Shown piece by piece: positions 8,805 through 15,956 of a DNA stretch of 64,000 nucleotides. Below the pieces are notes generated by a model. It was not told where the DNA came from, ran no database searches, and saw only the letters and a list, made by a program, of their open reading frames with translations. Position 1 is the first letter of the stretch. Every line of letters starts with the position of its first letter. The DNA is taken from the NCBI GenBank assembly GCA_902362875.1, contig CABIYF010000006.1, forward strand, positions 62,001-126,000, written 5' to 3'. Both the position numbers and the translations under genes were made by a program. Origin of the DNA: Eubacteriaceae bacterium (GTDB lineage: Bacteria; Bacillota; Clostridia; Lachnospirales; Lachnospiraceae).

Positions 8805-8833
8805 TTGACAAGCATGACAGAATATGATAAGAT
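8805..8833 (+). promoter_or_regulatory. Promoter of tRNA block B
   Basis: A perfect TTGACA (8805-8810), 17-bp spacer and TAAGAT (8828-8833), directly after block A tRNA-Leu. Confidence 0.82.
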
Positions 8834-8869
8834 ATTCTTGTTATGAGTTGCAAAATCACATAACACTTA

Positions 8870-8944
8870 CGGGGTGTGGCTCAGCTTGGCTAGAGCGCTT
8901 GATTTGGGATCAAGAGGTCGCAGGTTCGAATCCTGTCACCCCGA
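8870..8944 (+). tRNA. tRNA-Pro(TGG), block B
   Basis: Identical over its whole length to the block A copy; 75 nt. Confidence 0.97.
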
Positions 8945-8950
8945 CTATAA

Positions 8951-9021
8951 GCGGGTGTAGTTCAATGGTAGAACTCCAGCCTTCCAAGCTGATCACGTGG
9001 GTTCGATTCCCATCACCCGCT
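8951..9021 (+). tRNA. tRNA-Gly(TCC), block B
   Basis: Identical to the block A copy; 71 nt. It is followed by a spacer with a perfect 7-bp hairpin (ttatagg/cctataa). Confidence 0.96.
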
Positions 9022-9052
9022 TTTTAATTTTATAGGAATCCTATAAAGTTAT

Positions 9053-9126
<74 letters not shown>

Positions 9127-9169
9127 TTTTTCTATATCTGGATATATTAATATAGAAGGAATACATTAT

Positions 9170-9244
<75 letters not shown>

Positions 9245-9266
9245 CTGATCATTAGTTTAATGATGG

Positions 9267-9338
9267 TGGGCTATCGCCAAGTGGTAAGGCACAGCACTTT
9301 GACTGCTGCATTCGCTGGTTCGAGTCCAGCTAGCCCAG
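9267..9338 (+). tRNA. tRNA-Gln(TTG), block B only
   Basis: 72 nt; acceptor TGGGCTA/TAGCCCA, anticodon loop CTTTGAC, discriminator G. It is present only in block B, between His and Lys. Confidence 0.96.
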
Positions 9339-9356
9339 TTTTTGATAATTTTATAA

Positions 9357-9429
9357 GGGTGTGTAGCTCAGGTGGTAGAGCACTTGACTTTTAATCAAGT
9401 TGTCCGGGGTTCGAATCCCCGCACGCTCA
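9357..9429 (+). tRNA. tRNA-Lys(TTT), block B
   Basis: Identical to the block A copy; 73 nt. Confidence 0.96.
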
Positions 9430-9433
9430 TTAT

Positions 9434-9514
9434 GCGGATGTGGCGGAATTGGCAGACGCGCTAGATTTAGGTTCTAGTGTCTACGACGTGCAGGTTCAAC
9501 TCCTGTCATCCGCA
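9434..9514 (+). tRNA. tRNA-Leu(TAG), block B
   Basis: Identical to the block A copy; 81 nt. Last gene of block B. Confidence 0.96.
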
Positions 9515-9562
9515 GTATTTTTTGCCTTAGCAAAGAAAATTAAAATAAAATGAAAAAAGTTC

Positions 9563-9591
9563 TTGACAATCATAACAGAACGTAGTAAAAT
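9563..9591 (+). promoter_or_regulatory. Promoter of tRNA block C
   Basis: A perfect TTGACA (9563-9568), 17-bp spacer and TAAAAT (9586-9591). Confidence 0.87.
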
Positions 9592-9628
9592 ATACCTTGT
9601 TGTGAGCGACAAAAATACATAACACTTA

Positions 9629-9703
9629 CGGGGTGTGGCTCAGCTTGGCTAGAGCGCTTGATTTGGGATCAAGAGGTCGCAGGTTCGAATCCTGTCACCC
9701 CGA
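9629..9703 (+). tRNA. tRNA-Pro(TGG), block C
   Basis: Identical to blocks A and B; the leader just before it (taacacttac) is shared with block B. Confidence 0.97.
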
Positions 9704-9709
9704 CTATAA

Positions 9710-9780
9710 GCGGGTGTAGTTCAATGGTAGAACTCCAGCCTTCCAAGCTGATCACGTGGGTTCGATTCCCATCACCCGCT
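9710..9780 (+). tRNA. tRNA-Gly(TCC), block C
   Basis: Identical to the other two copies; 71 nt, followed by the same hairpin spacer as in block B. Confidence 0.96.
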
Positions 9781-9810
9781 TTTTAATTTTATAGGAATCC
9801 TATAAAGTTT

Positions 9811-9884
<74 letters not shown>

Positions 9885-9931
9885 TTTTTCTATGTTTAAA
9901 CATATTTTAATAGATAGAAGCAATACATTAC

Positions 9932-10006
<75 letters not shown>

Positions 10007-10047
10007 CTGTTATTTTGCTTATTTTTAGCTAAAAGACAATTACATAA

Positions 10048-10120
10048 GGGTGTGTAGCTCAGGTGGTAGAGCACTTGACTTTTAATCAAGTTGTCCGGGG
10101 TTCGAATCCCCGCACGCTCA
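10048..10120 (+). tRNA. tRNA-Lys(TTT), block C
   Basis: Identical to the other two copies; 73 nt. Last tRNA of the array; block C lacks tRNA-Leu. Confidence 0.96.
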
Positions 10121-10135
10121 CTTTTAATAGGAAGA

Positions 10136-10173
10136 GACAGAGTTCTAAAGAAATTTAGGGTTCTGTCTTTTTT
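10136..10173 (+). terminator. Terminator of the tRNA array
   Basis: A 14-bp stem (10136-10149 with 10154-10167, three G-U pairs) closed by a GAAA tetraloop and followed by a T-run. No comparable terminator was seen between blocks A, B and C. Confidence 0.9.
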
Positions 10174-10197
10174 GTTATATCAACATACAAATTCTGC

Positions 10198-10214
10198 TAT
10201 AGCCAAAAACTATA
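10198..10214. promoter_or_regulatory. LysR-type operator-like palindrome upstream of metQ
   Basis: The 17-bp inverted repeat TATAGCCAAAAACTATA fits the T-N11-A rule for LysR regulators. Its centre lies about 66 bp before the predicted transcription start of metQ. The right half equals the AAACTATA half of the streptococcal MtaR (methionine transport regulator) motif as I recall it. No regulator gene is present in the window. Confidence 0.5.
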
Positions 10215-10236
10215 TCAAACTAAAAGAAATACATAT

Positions 10237-10265
10237 TTTACAAACTCTTAACCCGCTGTTATACT
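10237..10265 (+). promoter_or_regulatory. Promoter of metQ
   Basis: TTTACA and TATACT are separated by 17 bp, 74 bp before the metQ start. No S-box or T-box features were seen in the short leader. Confidence 0.75.
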
Positions 10266-10338
10266 AAACTCAATCAGTTGAAACAATAACATATAAATAA
10301 CACAACAAAAATAATAGAAAGAGTATGAGGTGAAAAAT

Positions 10339-11184
10339 ATGAGAAAAGGAAAATTAAAAAAAGCACTCGCATTAGCACTAACAGGAGCAGTTATCATCGG
10401 AGCATTCGCAGGATGCGGAGCAAAGAAAGACAGCAGTGATAAGAAAGAAGAAACAAAGAAGATCGTCATTGGAGCAAGCCCATCTCCACATGCAGACATC
10501 TTAAAAGTAGCAAAGAAAGAATTAAAGAAAGAAGGATACGAGTTAGAGATCAAAGAATATTCTGACTATGTACAGCCAAATACAGCACTGGAATCTGGAG
10601 ATTTGGATGCAAACTACTTCCAGCATAAACCATACTTAGATGACTTCAATAAACAGAAGAAGACACATTTAGTATCTGCAGGAACAATCCATTATGAACC
10701 ATTTGGAATCTTCCCAGGAAAAACAAAAACATTAAAAGATTTAAAGAAAGGTGCAACAGTAGCAGTTCCTAACGATACAACAAACGAAGCAAGAGCATTA
10801 TTACTGTTACAGGATCAGGGACTGATCAAATTAAAAGATGGTGCCGGATTAACAGCAACAAAGAAAGATATCGTAGAGAACAAGAAAAACTTAGCAATCA
10901 AAGAAATCGAAGCAGCTCAGATTCCAAGATCATTAAAAGATGTTGACATCGCAGTTGTAAACGGAAACTATGCATTAGAAGCAGGACTGAAAGTTAACAA
11001 AGATGCATTAGCAACAGAAGATGCAGATTCTATCGGTGCTAAAACATATGGAAACATCGTAGCAGTTAAAAAAGGAAATGAAAAATCTGATGCAACAAAA
11101 GCACTGGTTAAAGCCTTAAAGAGCGACGCTGTTAAGAAATATATCAACGACAAATATGACGGAGCTGTTGTACCTCTGTTCTAG
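10339..11184 (+). CDS. metQ: Methionine ABC transporter substrate-binding lipoprotein MetQ
   Basis: A 281-residue NlpA/MetQ-family lipoprotein that captures methionine outside the membrane and passes it to MetNI. It has a lysine-rich signal peptide and a lipobox ending in Cys26 (AFAGC). The mature part begins after a charged linker with IVIGASPSPHADIL, and contains YFQHKPYLDDF, typical of MetQ, and ANYFQH-type substrate contacts. A GTG at 10330 opens the frame, but GAGGTG at 10327-10332 is best placed for ATG 10339. It is first in a metQ-metN-metI order, separated from metN by 196 bp containing a strong hairpin. Confidence 0.94.
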   Translation: MRKGKLKKALALALTGAVIIGAFAGCGAKKDSSDKKEETKKIVIGASPSPHADILKVAKKELKKEGYELEIKEYSDYVQPNTALESGDLDANYFQHKPYLDDFNKQKKTHLVSAGTIHYEPFGIFPGKTKTLKDLKKGATVAVPNDTTNEARALLLLQDQGLIKLKDGAGLTATKKDIVENKKNLAIKEIEAAQIPRSLKDVDIAVVNGNYALEAGLKVNKDALATEDADSIGAKTYGNIVAVKKGNEKSDATKALVKALKSDAVKKYINDKYDGAVVPLF

Positions 11185-11266
11185 GAGTATGATATAAATA
11201 TAAACCATAAGTAATTTATGGAAGAAGCAAGAAATTATTGAAAAGATCAACTGAAATTGTTATGAT

Positions 11267-11306
11267 TAAGCTATTGTCTGTCAGGAAACTGATGGTCAAT
11301 AGCTTA
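11267..11306 (+). other. Intercistronic stem-loop between metQ and metN
   Basis: An 18-position stem with one internal mismatch (11267-11284 with 11289-11306), closed by a GAAA tetraloop. No T-run follows, so it is not a typical terminator. It may protect or define the 3' end of an abundant metQ transcript. Confidence 0.6.
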
Positions 11307-11380
11307 TCTGATTATTAAGATAAGAAAGAAGTCCAAAGATAAAAGACATAAGGGCAATGAAAGATAGAAAGGATAAGGTC

Positions 11381-12391
11381 ATGATTGAATTAAAAAATAT
11401 AGATGTTACCTTTAAAAATGGCAGTCATGAATTCAAAGCGGTTGATAATGTAAGTTTAAAGATCAACAAAGGAGAGATTTTCGGAATCGTAGGGCCAAGT
11501 GGTGCCGGAAAGAGTACTCTGGTACGTGTGATCAACCTGTTACAGAGACCAACCAATGGAGAAGTGATCGTTGAAGGAGCTGACATTACAAAGTTTAATC
11601 GTAAACAATTGAGAAAAACAAGATTAAATATCGGAATGATCTTCCAGCATTTTAATCTGATCAGCGGATCAACGATCGCTGAGAACGTAGCATTTTCATT
11701 ATATGCAAACAATTATCCAAAGGATAAGATTAAGGACAGGGTAAAAGAACTCTTAGAGATCGTACATCTTCCAGAGAAAGCAGACGCATATCCGGCAAAC
11801 TTAAGTGGAGGACAGAAACAAAGAGTTGCGATCGCAAGAGCATTAGCGAATAATCCAGATATCCTGTTATGTGATGAGGCAACTTCAGCCCTGGATATTG
11901 AGAATACAGAAGAGATCGTTGAATTATTACGAGAGATCAATGAAAAGACTCATATCACAATTGTATTTATCACACATGAGATGGATGTGGCAAAGAAATT
12001 ATTTGACCGCATTGCATTTATGGAAGATGGCCAGTTAAAAGAAGTGACAGATATCTATTCTGCATTTGCAGATCCAAAGTCAGATATCGCAAAGAGTCTG
12101 GTACAGCGTGTCTTAAATGTAGAGGTACCAGAAGGATTAAAAGCAAAGCCGAATGAAGAGATCCTTCGTTTAAGCTACACAGGAGATGATTCCTACGATC
12201 CTGTGATCAGTGTTGCTTCCAAGAATTATGATATTACCATGGACATCATCAATGGTAAAGTTGATTACATCAGAAATAAACCATTCGGTATGCTGATCGT
12301 TATCTTACGCGGAGAAGATGAGGAACGTAAGAAAGCATTAGAGTATATCAGCAAGAATGTATACAAATTAGAAAGGTTAGGAGGAAGATAA
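11381..12391 (+). CDS. metN: Methionine ABC transporter ATP-binding protein MetN
   Basis: A 336-residue cytosolic ATPase that powers the MetNIQ importer. Walker A is GPSGAGKST near residue 37, the Q-loop is MIFQHFNL, the ABC signature is LSGGQKQRVAIARAL, and Walker B is ILLCDEATSALD. The C-terminal 80 residues form a NIL domain, the methionine-sensing domain that gives trans-inhibition in E. coli MetN. An ATG at 11357 is in frame, but GAAAGGAT just upstream of ATG 11381 and the start MIELKNIDV support 11381. metI begins one base after its stop codon. Confidence 0.95.
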   Translation: MIELKNIDVTFKNGSHEFKAVDNVSLKINKGEIFGIVGPSGAGKSTLVRVINLLQRPTNGEVIVEGADITKFNRKQLRKTRLNIGMIFQHFNLISGSTIAENVAFSLYANNYPKDKIKDRVKELLEIVHLPEKADAYPANLSGGQKQRVAIARALANNPDILLCDEATSALDIENTEEIVELLREINEKTHITIVFITHEMDVAKKLFDRIAFMEDGQLKEVTDIYSAFADPKSDIAKSLVQRVLNVEVPEGLKAKPNEEILRLSYTGDDSYDPVISVASKNYDITMDIINGKVDYIRNKPFGMLIVILRGEDEERKKALEYISKNVYKLERLGGR

Positions 12392-12392
12392 T

Positions 12393-13055
12393 ATGAATGA
12401 AACAATGGAAATCATCCAGTCAGAATTTGCCCAGGCATCCTTTGAGACCTTTGAGATGGTACTGATCTCTATGATCGCAGCGGCAGTACTTGGTACAATT
12501 TTAGGACTGGTTCTGCACCTGGCATCCAATCCGATTTTTTATAAAAACAGAGTTGTCAATGGAATCACAGGAACGATCATCAATGTGATCCGTTCCCTTC
12601 CATTTATCATCCTGATCATCGTATTACAGCCATTAGCAAGACTGGTTGTAGGAACAAGTATCGGGCCGATCGCGGCATCTGTATCCTTGGCGATCGCAGC
12701 GATCGCGTTCTATGCAAGACTTGTGGAAGGTGCGTTTAGTGAAGTTGATAAAGGTGTGATCGAAGCAGCGGTTGCAACAGGAGCAAGTACATCTTTGATC
12801 ATCCGTAAAGTATTATTCGTAGAAGCAACACCAGCACTGGTTCGTGCGTTGACAGTCACATTCGTAAGTGTTATTGGATATTCTGCAATGGCAGGAGCTG
12901 TCGGCGGCGGTGGAATCGGTAACCTTGCGATCATGTATGGATATAACCGTTACCAGACAGGTGTCTTATTAGTGACAGTTGTTGCGTTAGTGATCATCGT
13001 TCAGGTAGGACAGTGGATCGGAGATAAGATCGCACTGAAACTTACAAGAAAATAA
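12393..13055 (+). CDS. metI: Methionine ABC transporter permease MetI
   Basis: A 220-residue inner membrane permease with about five transmembrane helices, forming the methionine channel as a dimer. The EAA loop that docks on MetN is readable (VIEAAVATGASTSLIIRKVLFVEATPALV). The length is normal for MetI. AGGAGGAAG ends inside the metN 3' end and serves as ribosome binding site, so the two genes are probably translationally coupled. No terminator follows directly. Confidence 0.95.
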   Translation: MNETMEIIQSEFAQASFETFEMVLISMIAAAVLGTILGLVLHLASNPIFYKNRVVNGITGTIINVIRSLPFIILIIVLQPLARLVVGTSIGPIAASVSLAIAAIAFYARLVEGAFSEVDKGVIEAAVATGASTSLIIRKVLFVEATPALVRALTVTFVSVIGYSAMAGAVGGGGIGNLAIMYGYNRYQTGVLLVTVVALVIIVQVGQWIGDKIALKLTRK

Positions 13056-13154
13056 GATCAGACAAAATAAAATTTTTCATATCAAAATAAATATTTTCTT
13101 TTCTTCTGGACAGAATATAAGTATCAAGATGTTAAGAAGAAAAGGAGATACAAG

Positions 13155-13640
13155 ATGAAAAAGACGATCAAACTTACCAGTCTTATGTTTGCACTTGTGC
13201 TTGCAGTATCTGTAGTGTTTACCGGATGCGGCAATGGCAGAAAAGATTCCACAACCAAAGGCACGACGGAGAATAACAATGCATCAACCTCAACGGCAGA
13301 CAATCTTGCCGATGACGCAGCAGATGCGGTTGATGATGTAGCCGACGGAGTTGGAGATGCAGTCGATGACGTGGTAAATGGATTTGATAACTATGATGAT
13401 GCACATGATTATTTATTAAACCGTTTGCAGACAGACGACAAAGACGGCAAATACGAAGTGCGTAATGAGACGAGAGACGAACAGGAATACAAAGACGGAG
13501 CCAGTGGATATCATTTTGAAATCTACGATGCATCCGATGATTCCGGTAAGAAATATGGAGATTTCTATGTAGATAAAGACAATGGAAAGATCTACAAACG
13601 AAATACAAAAACAGAGAAATTAGAAGAATACAAGAAATAA
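13155..13640 (+). CDS. Hypothetical lipoprotein with Asp/Ala/Val repeat
   Basis: A 161-residue protein of unknown function. The signal peptide ends in a lipobox with Cys25 (VFTGC). A Thr/Ser/Asn-rich linker (residues 28-50) is followed by an acidic, alanine-rich repeat built on DDVADGVGDAVDDVV, probably helical and amphipathic. The C-terminal half (from about residue 77) is a compact charged domain with GYHFEIYDASDDSGKKYGDFYVDKDNGKIYKR in pieces; the DFYVDKDNGKIY part resembles PepSY-like or YPEB-type repeats, which is only a suggestion. AAAGGAGAT precedes the ATG and a terminator follows, so it is its own transcription unit end. Confidence 0.8.
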   Translation: MKKTIKLTSLMFALVLAVSVVFTGCGNGRKDSTTKGTTENNNASTSTADNLADDAADAVDDVADGVGDAVDDVVNGFDNYDDAHDYLLNRLQTDDKDGKYEVRNETRDEQEYKDGASGYHFEIYDASDDSGKKYGDFYVDKDNGKIYKRNTKTEKLEEYKK

Positions 13641-13643
13641 AAT

Positions 13644-13680
13644 AAAAGGCACAGGAACACCGAATCCTGTGCCTTTTTAT
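13644..13680 (+). terminator. Intrinsic terminator after the lipoprotein gene
   Basis: A 13-bp perfect stem (13644-13656 with 13665-13677) with flanking A and T runs. Confidence 0.9.
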
Positions 13681-13862
13681 TTTGCAGGAAAATTTCAAAA
13701 ACAGGCTTCTTCCTTGAAAATGTAAAAACTATATGAAATAGGATAAGAAAAACTTAAGAAAAAAATTCTAGACAGATTTTATGATTATGTTGTTTAATAT
13801 TGAAAGAGGGATTTAAGCTGCGAAAGCAGCGTTTGATACAATAAGGATAAAAGGAGTAAGTT

Positions 13863-15371
13863 ATGAAAGCTTTAAAATCACTTTATCGCATATCAAATGG
13901 TATGATATATACTATTTCTTTTGTGATACTCGCAATTCTCACAATGACCAATCTAAGATTTTCCACTTATGTTATGAATATCAAAGAACATATTAGTATC
14001 CGTGATACCAATCTGTTTATGACAGCTGTGTTTTTGATTGGAATTATGGTGTTATTTTATGTATTGTTTAAGTATTCAGATAGAATTGATGAGAGAAAAT
14101 TGTTTCTTATTTTCACGATTGTGTATCTTTTGGCAGGAATTTATGTGATCGTTAATATAAATTCTGTATTACGATACGATGCACTGTCTGTGCATAAAGC
14201 ATCTGTTGCGATGCATCATGGAAATTTTTCGACGATGAATAAGGGGCATTATACCTACAGGTATCCCCATCAGATCGGATTTTTGATATATGAGTATATA
14301 CTGGGATTTATAAGTCATGATGCCAAGCTGCTGTTTGGGATCAATCTTGCAGCAATCTTTGGTATTAATTATTTTGTGTATAAGATTACGAAAGAGATAT
14401 TTGACGATCAACATAAAGTCAATCTTACAGCGATTACATTGAGTTTCTTGTTTTTGCCGCAGTTTTTCTTTCTTACATTTGCATACGGATTGATTCCGGG
14501 ATTTTTCCTTTTGACAGCAGGAGTCTATAATCTTTTGGCCGCTGTCAGGACAAAAGAGCATAAATATAAGATTTTAAGCAGTATCTTTCTGACGATGGCA
14601 GTCCTTATGAAGAAAAATTTTATTATAGCGTTGGCAGCATGTCTTTGTTATCTTCTTTTGCAGTATTTCAAAGAAAATAACAAAAATTACTTAAAGTTTA
14701 TGGTGCTGCTTATCGTGATGTTTGTTGCAGGAAAGATGGTTATGACAACAGGATTTGAGGCGGCTACAGGCAAAAAAGTAAGCAAAGGAGTGCCGAGTAT
14801 CTTATGGGTTGCCATGGGAACAGACCCGGATAATCATGTCCGTTCTGGAGGATGGTATAACAGAAAATATATCGATGTCTATGTAAACAAGCATTATGAC
14901 AGGGAAAAAGCAGCCAGACAAGGAGAAAAGATGGTGTCTGGTTACATGGAACACTACAGGAGACATCCACAGAAAGCTTATAAATTCTTCAGCAGAAAAC
15001 TTATAACAACATGGACAGACCCATTATATGAATCTGTCTTTTCAGGACCGAAAGCGGAAGCCGGACAACATGTAAAGACAAAGCAGCTTCACCGGTTATT
15101 TAATGATGAAAAATATGATACATTTCTTTATATTGGAATGAAAGCGTATATTATTTTTCTTCTGGCAGCGGTATGGATTTTTGGAATGAGGTATTTAAAA
15201 GAATACGACAAAGCAGCACTTGGACTGATCTTTTTGATCGGTGGATTTTTGTTCCATCTGTTCTGGGAGACAAAAGGCCAGTATGTATATCCATATATTT
15301 TTATGCAGATACCGGCGGCAGCTTATGCGGTCACACGATTTTATGAGAGAATTTCAGCGAAAAGTAAATAA
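13863..15371 (+). CDS. Polytopic membrane protein, GT-C glycosyltransferase-like
   Basis: A 502-residue integral membrane protein with about ten to twelve helices. The first large loop after two or three helices contains LRYDALSVHKASVAMHHGNF (Asp at about residue 106) and a Tyr/His-rich KGHYTYRYPHQIGFLIYEYI. This resembles GT-C/PMT-type (GT39-like) glycosyltransferases, in which an Asp in the first extracytoplasmic loop is catalytic. A second soluble part lies at about residues 300-415. Such enzymes use lipid-linked sugars to modify wall polymers or proteins. No glycan cluster surrounds it. AAAGGAG precedes the ATG, and a GAAA-capped 5-bp hairpin (13817-13830) sits in its leader. Confidence 0.78.
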   Translation: MKALKSLYRISNGMIYTISFVILAILTMTNLRFSTYVMNIKEHISIRDTNLFMTAVFLIGIMVLFYVLFKYSDRIDERKLFLIFTIVYLLAGIYVIVNINSVLRYDALSVHKASVAMHHGNFSTMNKGHYTYRYPHQIGFLIYEYILGFISHDAKLLFGINLAAIFGINYFVYKITKEIFDDQHKVNLTAITLSFLFLPQFFFLTFAYGLIPGFFLLTAGVYNLLAAVRTKEHKYKILSSIFLTMAVLMKKNFIIALAACLCYLLLQYFKENNKNYLKFMVLLIVMFVAGKMVMTTGFEAATGKKVSKGVPSILWVAMGTDPDNHVRSGGWYNRKYIDVYVNKHYDREKAARQGEKMVSGYMEHYRRHPQKAYKFFSRKLITTWTDPLYESVFSGPKAEAGQHVKTKQLHRLFNDEKYDTFLYIGMKAYIIFLLAAVWIFGMRYLKEYDKAALGLIFLIGGFLFHLFWETKGQYVYPYIFMQIPAAAYAVTRFYERISAKSK

Positions 15372-15392
15372 TAAAAATGAATGATACAAGAG

Positions 15393-15423
15393 CGGTACAG
15401 GAAATCATTCCTGTGCCGTTTTT
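15393..15423 (+). terminator. Intrinsic terminator after the GT-C-like gene
   Basis: An 11-bp stem (15393-15403 with 15408-15418) followed by five T residues. It overlaps the 3' end of the convergent gene. Confidence 0.8.
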
Positions 15424-15839
15424 AATGCATTTTTAACTGCCTGCTTTAATAAGGTGTTTGTATACTGGCTCTGACCGTTAAACTTGACTTCATCAATACT
15501 GTTTACTTTTGGAAGCTGCTTGTTGATCTCATTTAAGGATGGTTCAACGAGAGGATACATGGTTTTGATGGATTTATTTAAATGCTTCAGGGAAACATGC
15601 TGAGGTTTTCCGTTCTTTACAGTGACCTGAAGTTCGAGTTCATTTTCGCCAAGTTTTAATGGAGAGGTATAAACTCCCTGTGCGTAACCGGAAGTTTCTT
15701 TTGCTTTTTTGGATGATTTATGTGTTGGTACAAACATAAAGATCAAAAGCAGGATCAAAAGAATCCCAAGTAAAATAAAAATTCCGGTGTAAATTAGTTC
15801 CCGTGCTTTAAATACGACGATTTTCGTTTTTGATGACAT
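15405..15839 (-). CDS. Membrane-anchored FMN-bind-like protein
   Basis: A 144-residue protein with one N-terminal transmembrane helix (residues about 17-38) and an external domain. The pattern GVYTSPLKLGENELELQVTV, then KNGKPQHVSL, and a final YTNTLLKQAVKNALKTA follows the fold of FMN_bind domains. However, the usual flavinylation signature (S/T-G-A-T near the end) is replaced by NGQSQYTN, so covalent FMN attachment is unlikely. AGGAGG 6 nt before the ATG at 15839 sets the start; an upstream ATG at 15878 lacks such a site. Family assignment is by pattern and moderately sure; function is unknown. Confidence 0.7.
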   Translation of the reverse strand: MSSKTKIVVFKARELIYTGIFILLGILLILLLIFMFVPTHKSSKKAKETSGYAQGVYTSPLKLGENELELQVTVKNGKPQHVSLKHLNKSIKTMYPLVEPSLNEINKQLPKVNSIDEVKFNGQSQYTNTLLKQAVKNALKTAQE

Positions 15840-15900
15840 AGTTATCCTCCTAAAAGATTCTATCTGTATTTTATGCATGGGAAGCTGCGGTTAGAACATC

Positions 15901-15929
15901 TTTACGGAAAATAAAGGATAGGATATAAT
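15901..15929 (+). promoter_or_regulatory. addBA promoter
   Basis: TTTACG and a perfect TATAAT are separated by 17 bp, 27 bp before the addB start. Confidence 0.7.
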
Positions 15930-15956
15930 AAAATGATATAAAACGGAGGAAAAGAT

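Noticed and set aside
10175..10338. S-box or T-box riboswitch before metQ
   Set aside because: The 74-nt leader after the promoter is too short and lacks the conserved motifs and a terminator.
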